Assembly: GCA_007375915.1 (NCBI GenBank)
Contig: VMFF01000046.1
Coordinates: forward strand, 1 to 6,559
DNA from: Candidatus Doudnabacteria bacterium Gr01-1014_77
GTDB taxonomy: Bacteria > Patescibacteriota > Doudnabacteria > UBA920 > VMFF01
Direction of reading: 5' to 3'
Length of the DNA stretch: 6,559 bases
The notes below the pieces were generated by a model. It was not told the origin of the DNA. It saw only the letters and a list, made by a program, of their open reading frames with translations, and made no database searches. Position numbers and translations under genes: made by a program. This document shows positions 4,304 through 6,559 of the stretch, in pieces (position 1 is the stretch's first letter; every line of letters starts with the position of its first letter).

Positions 4304-5462
4304 ATGTACGATCACAAAAAGATAAGTCATAAGAAAATAAAGGTTTTTTCAGCACTTGGTCCTGGTTTAGTAACCGGTGCTGCGGATGATGATCCATCAG
4401 GAATTGTTACATATACTCAAGCAGGAGCTAAGTATGGGCTCGGTTTTGCTTGGGTTTCTTTGTATTCATGGCCAATGATGATTTCCATTCAGGAAATGTG
4501 CGGGAGGGTTGGTATTGTTACTGGAAAAGGGTTGATTGCTAATATAAAGGAACATTATTCAAAATATACAGTGTATTTTGTTGTAGGGATTTTGTTACTT
4601 GCTAATACAATCAACCTTGGTGCTGATATTGGGGCTATGGCATCCTCATTGCAGTTATTTGTTAATCTGCCTTTTTGGTTACTTTCTGCAATGTTTTTTG
4701 TTTTGATTGTTTCTTTGGAGGTATTTTTACCATATCATAAATACGCGAAGATTTTGAAATGGCTTTGTCTAAGTTTGTTTGCTTATTTTTTAACAGCAGT
4801 AATCGTTCAAACAAACTGGAGTGCTGTTGCTTTCCATACTCTAGTTCCAAAAATCTTTTTTGATGCGAACTTTATTTTCATGCTAACTGCATTAGTTGGT
4901 ACAACAATTTCTCCCTATCTTTTTGCTTGGCAATATGACTACAGCAGCAGTTGTTTTAAACGGAAATGGTATTACAGAGATATCAAGTGCTAGGGAAGCG
5001 TCTGAAGCATTATTACCCCTTGTTCAGAATTTTCCCCATGCCGGACAACTTGCTAGCTTGCTGTTTGCTTTTGGAGTTATTGGTACTGGTCTTTTAGCAA
5101 TTCCGATTTTTGCTGCAGCGTCCTCTTACGCAATTTCTGAAATGCTTGGTTGACCAGAGGGACTTTCTAAGAATTTTAGAGAAGCAAAAGGTTTTTATGG
5201 AGTTATAATTATCGGAACACTCGTTGGAATGCTTCTTAATTTTATCGGGGTAAATCCAATTAAGGCTTTAATATACGCCGCTGTTTTAAATGGAATTATC
5301 GCAGTCCCTATGATCTTTATGATCATGCGAATTTCAAACAACAAGGTCATAATGGGTAAGTATACTAGTGGCTTCCTTAGTAATTTTGTTGGTGTTATTA
5401 CTTTTGCTGTTATGTTGTTTGCTGCTGTGTTTACGCTACTTCACTTGACGAAGATGATATAA
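4304..5462 (+). pseudogene. Nramp-related divalent metal ion transporter, disrupted
   Basis: Nramp proteins are proton-coupled manganese/iron importers of 10-12 membrane helices, usually about 400-440 residues. The first part (4304 to about 4933) is intact: ALGPGLVTGAADDDPSGIVTYTQ (17-39) is helix 1 with DPSG (30-33) in place of the classical DPGN, and the later TTISPYLFAWQ is the helix-6 region, without the classical MPH. The frame then shifts: homologous sequence resumes one frame over at 4935 with MTTAAVVLNGNGITEISSA, so a loop and most of a helix (roughly 50 residues, my estimate from family memory) are missing and the original frame stops at 4993. Further on, GGT TGA CCA at 5148-5156 has a stop where the family has Trp in a G-W-x-E-G-L motif. 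The rest (SKNFREAKGFYGV, then NPIKALIYAAVLNG) is well preserved to TAA at 5460. Two lesions in otherwise clean sequence suggest recent inactivation or assembly error. Confidence 0.85.
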
Positions 5463-5463
5463 T
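5455..5463 (+). promoter_or_regulatory. Extended -10 promoter of the GtrA-like gene, overlapping the Nramp stop
   Basis: TGATATAAT spans the last codons of the Nramp frame (its TAA is 5460-5462) and ends 10 bases before the ATG at 5474. The 16 bases at 5455-5470 are identical to 177-192. It could drive gtrA and the next gene independently of the broken gene upstream. Confidence 0.55.
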
Positions 5464-5473
5464 AAATATAGAT

Positions 5474-6091
5474 ATGAATGGAAAACAGTTAAAACGTGCT
5501 GATTATGAATATGCGTTGTTTTTAGGCTTAACAATTGGCCTTTTTTTGTTGCCGGTTGTTAGTGGGTTAGGATTGTCTTTTCCTGGTTTTTTGCTTGATT
5601 CAGTGTTGTTTTTTGGATTTCCTTTGTTTGGTTTGTCATATATATTCATAGCAAAACATCTGTTTGGACATGTTAAAGTTCTTTGGGAGTTCTCGAAGTA
5701 CTTCCTTATTGGTCTTGCTAACACTGCGGTTCATTTTGGGGTTTTAAACATATTGATTAATATAACAGGTGTAGTTAGTGGTTGGCCTTTGCTTTTGATT
5801 TCAGCGCTATCTTTTACTGCTGCAATTACCCACAGTTATATCTGGAGCACACACTGGTCTTTTGAAGTATCAAAACATAGAACCTACCGAGAGTTTAAAA
5901 AGTTTTTTGAAGTTTCTTTTGTAAGTTTACTTCTTTCTATAACAATTGTTTTTTTCATTACTGAAATATTTGCAAAAGGAAGTCCTTCTGTTTTCGTAGC
6001 AAACTTTGCAAATGCAGTCGCAGCACTAACAACTCTTTTCTCTAATTTCATTGGATACAAGTTACTGGTGTTTAATTCTAAAAAGCATTAA
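5474..6091 (+). CDS. GtrA-like polytopic membrane protein with an N-terminal extension
   Basis: GtrA-like proteins are small four-helix membrane proteins, several of which are thought to flip or help use polyprenyl-phosphate-linked sugars. The domain here covers roughly residues 72-203. It starts with the family-like FSKYFLIGLANTAVHFGVL (73-91), has the mid-domain SYIWSTHWSFE pattern that resembles the family's 'N-Y-x-W-x-R-x-W-x-F', and ends with NFIGYKLLVF. Ahead of it are about 70 extra residues with two predicted membrane helices (about 14-34 and 39-60), so the protein is longer than the usual 120-150 residues. No SD is seen; the ATG is supported by the -10 element just upstream. It lies 11 bases after the Nramp remnant and 12 bases before the ZIP-type start. 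Its presence with galE and the LCP gene suggests work on lipid-linked surface sugars. The particular sugar is unknown. Confidence 0.83.
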   Translation: MNGKQLKRADYEYALFLGLTIGLFLLPVVSGLGLSFPGFLLDSVLFFGFPLFGLSYIFIAKHLFGHVKVLWEFSKYFLIGLANTAVHFGVLNILINITGVVSGWPLLLISALSFTAAITHSYIWSTHWSFEVSKHRTYREFKKFFEVSFVSLLLSITIVFFITEIFAKGSPSVFVANFANAVAALTTLFSNFIGYKLLVFNSKKH

Positions 6092-6103
6092 GATATCAGG
6101 TAT

Positions 6104-6559
6104 ATGAATTTAACAGCCATAGTATTATCAGCACTGACTTTTGTCTCCACACTGTTTGGGGGTTTCTTGGCTTTGCGTTTTAGAGACCGACTTCATTTGG
6201 TCATGGGTTTTGCAGCAGGTGTAATTTTAGGTGTTTGGCCGGGACAATCGGGAGAACCCGTTCTGCCGAATTGCTCCGCAGGGGTTGGTGGTGCGTCGAG
6301 TCCTCCGGCAAATGGAGGAAGTTACTCGGTTGGTGCGCTAGCCCCCGGGGCTTCGCAAGAGATCGAAATCCAATTTAACGTTGGTAACATCCCCAACTCA
6401 TACACCGCTCAAGCGTATGTAATCTTTGGTTGTGACCAAAGTGATTATGCTTGGCAAAATAATCTGACTGGCAATGTAATTGGAAGCATCAGCTTCGGTT
6501 ATCTAGTCAAGGTCGATGCCTGGTTTGAGACTGTTGCCGGCGATGTCTGCAGCAGGGGG
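6104..6559 (+). CDS. ZIP-type metal transporter N-terminus joined in frame to an unrelated secreted-type segment (partial)
   Basis: The first 44 codons look like the start of a ZIP family divalent metal transporter: a first membrane helix (about 4-24), FRDRLHL (26-32) and MGFAAGVILGV (34-44). ZIP proteins of this sort continue with a helix containing A-F-x-D-L-L-P-E. Here the frame runs instead into WPGQSGEPVLPNCSAG (45-60) and a Gly/Ser/Pro-rich, beta-like segment that cannot form the remaining ZIP helices. The join is near 6236-6241, where GC rises from about 42% (6104-6238) to about 52% (6239-6559). The frame is open to the last base. The start is supported by position (12 bases after gtrA) and family pattern; no strong SD is present, only CAGG four bases upstream. 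The most likely reading is a truncated ZIP gene at a chimeric join, but a true fusion cannot be excluded. Confidence 0.6.
   Translation, partial: MNLTAIVLSALTFVSTLFGGFLALRFRDRLHLVMGFAAGVILGVWPGQSGEPVLPNCSAGVGGASSPPANGGSYSVGALAPGASQEIEIQFNVGNIPNSYTAQAYVIFGCDQSDYAWQNNLTGNVIGSISFGYLVKVDAWFETVAGDVCSRG
6239..6559 (+). other. Compositionally distinct segment encoding part of a secreted or surface-type protein
   Basis: Read in the ZIP frame this encodes about 107 residues: PNCSAGVGGASSPPANGG, then alternating hydrophobic/polar strands (SYSVGALAPGASQEIEIQFN, YTAQAYVIFGC), and VDAWFETVAGDV near the end. The pattern suggests Ig-like or adhesin-like extracellular beta-sandwich material, perhaps with a Cys57-Cys113 disulfide. 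The 'A-W-F-E-T-x-x-G-D-V' ending resembles segments I recall from large secreted proteins of Patescibacteria; that is memory, not a search. Its own start and end are not in the window. Confidence 0.5.

Noticed and set aside
5148..5156. UGA-Gly genetic code (as in Absconditabacteria/Gracilibacteria)
   Set aside because: The only in-frame TGA inside a conserved gene sits where Trp, not Gly, is expected, and all other genes are intact without it.
1..6559. tRNA genes, CRISPR arrays, insertion sequences or long direct repeats
   Set aside because: I looked for cloverleaf-like arms, spaced direct repeats, transposase motifs and terminal inverted repeats by eye and found none. The only notable exact repeat is the 16-base promoter string at 177-192 and 5455-5470.

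Overview
The window suggests an AT-rich bacterium of the Patescibacteria/Candidate Phyla Radiation type. That placement is an inference. It rests on very short intergenic gaps, genes without Shine-Dalgarno (SD) sites whose -10 boxes lie almost on the start codon, and the gene set (DUF378, LCP, GtrA, Nramp-related and ZIP-type proteins). The standard genetic code fits: Trp is TGG throughout, and stops are TAA, TAG and one plausible TGA. All supported genes are on the + strand.

Region 1 (1-700): the 3' end of an unrecognised gene that is readable only with a +1 frame change near base 42, then an FMN-binding split-barrel (pyridoxamine-phosphate-oxidase-like) protein with an extended -10 promoter touching its ATG and an intrinsic terminator.

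Region 2 (700-1945): three short monocistronic units in a row, each with its own promoter, SD site and hairpin terminator. The middle one encodes a DUF378 two-helix membrane protein. The outer two encode unrecognised proteins of 64 and 156 residues. By hand count their GC content is about 55%, against 33% for the FMN-binding gene, so they look like foreign or specially constrained gene cassettes. They are the best candidates here for something undescribed.

Region 3 (1950-6240): a tightly packed gene run read from a good promoter (TTGACC, 17 bases, TAAAAT): galE (UDP-glucose 4-epimerase), an LCP-family cell-wall glycopolymer ligase, an Nramp-related metal transporter, a GtrA-like membrane protein, and the first 44 codons of a ZIP-type metal transporter. 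GalE, LCP and GtrA together point to supply, lipid-linked movement and wall attachment of a surface glycan. The Nramp gene is broken: an internal out-of-frame deletion near 4934 and a TGA at 5151 where a Trp is expected. A second extended -10 box overlapping its stop codon could keep gtrA expressed.

Region 4 (6239-6559): within the ZIP reading frame the sequence changes abruptly to about 52% GC. It encodes a Gly/Ser/Pro- and beta-rich, secreted-looking segment unrelated to ZIP transporters, open to the last base. This is either an in-frame fusion or, more likely, a chimeric assembly join.

Two modes of gene start coexist: AT-rich genes with leaderless or near-leaderless starts, and SD-led starts in the three-cassette region. 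No tRNA, rRNA, CRISPR array or insertion sequence was seen.
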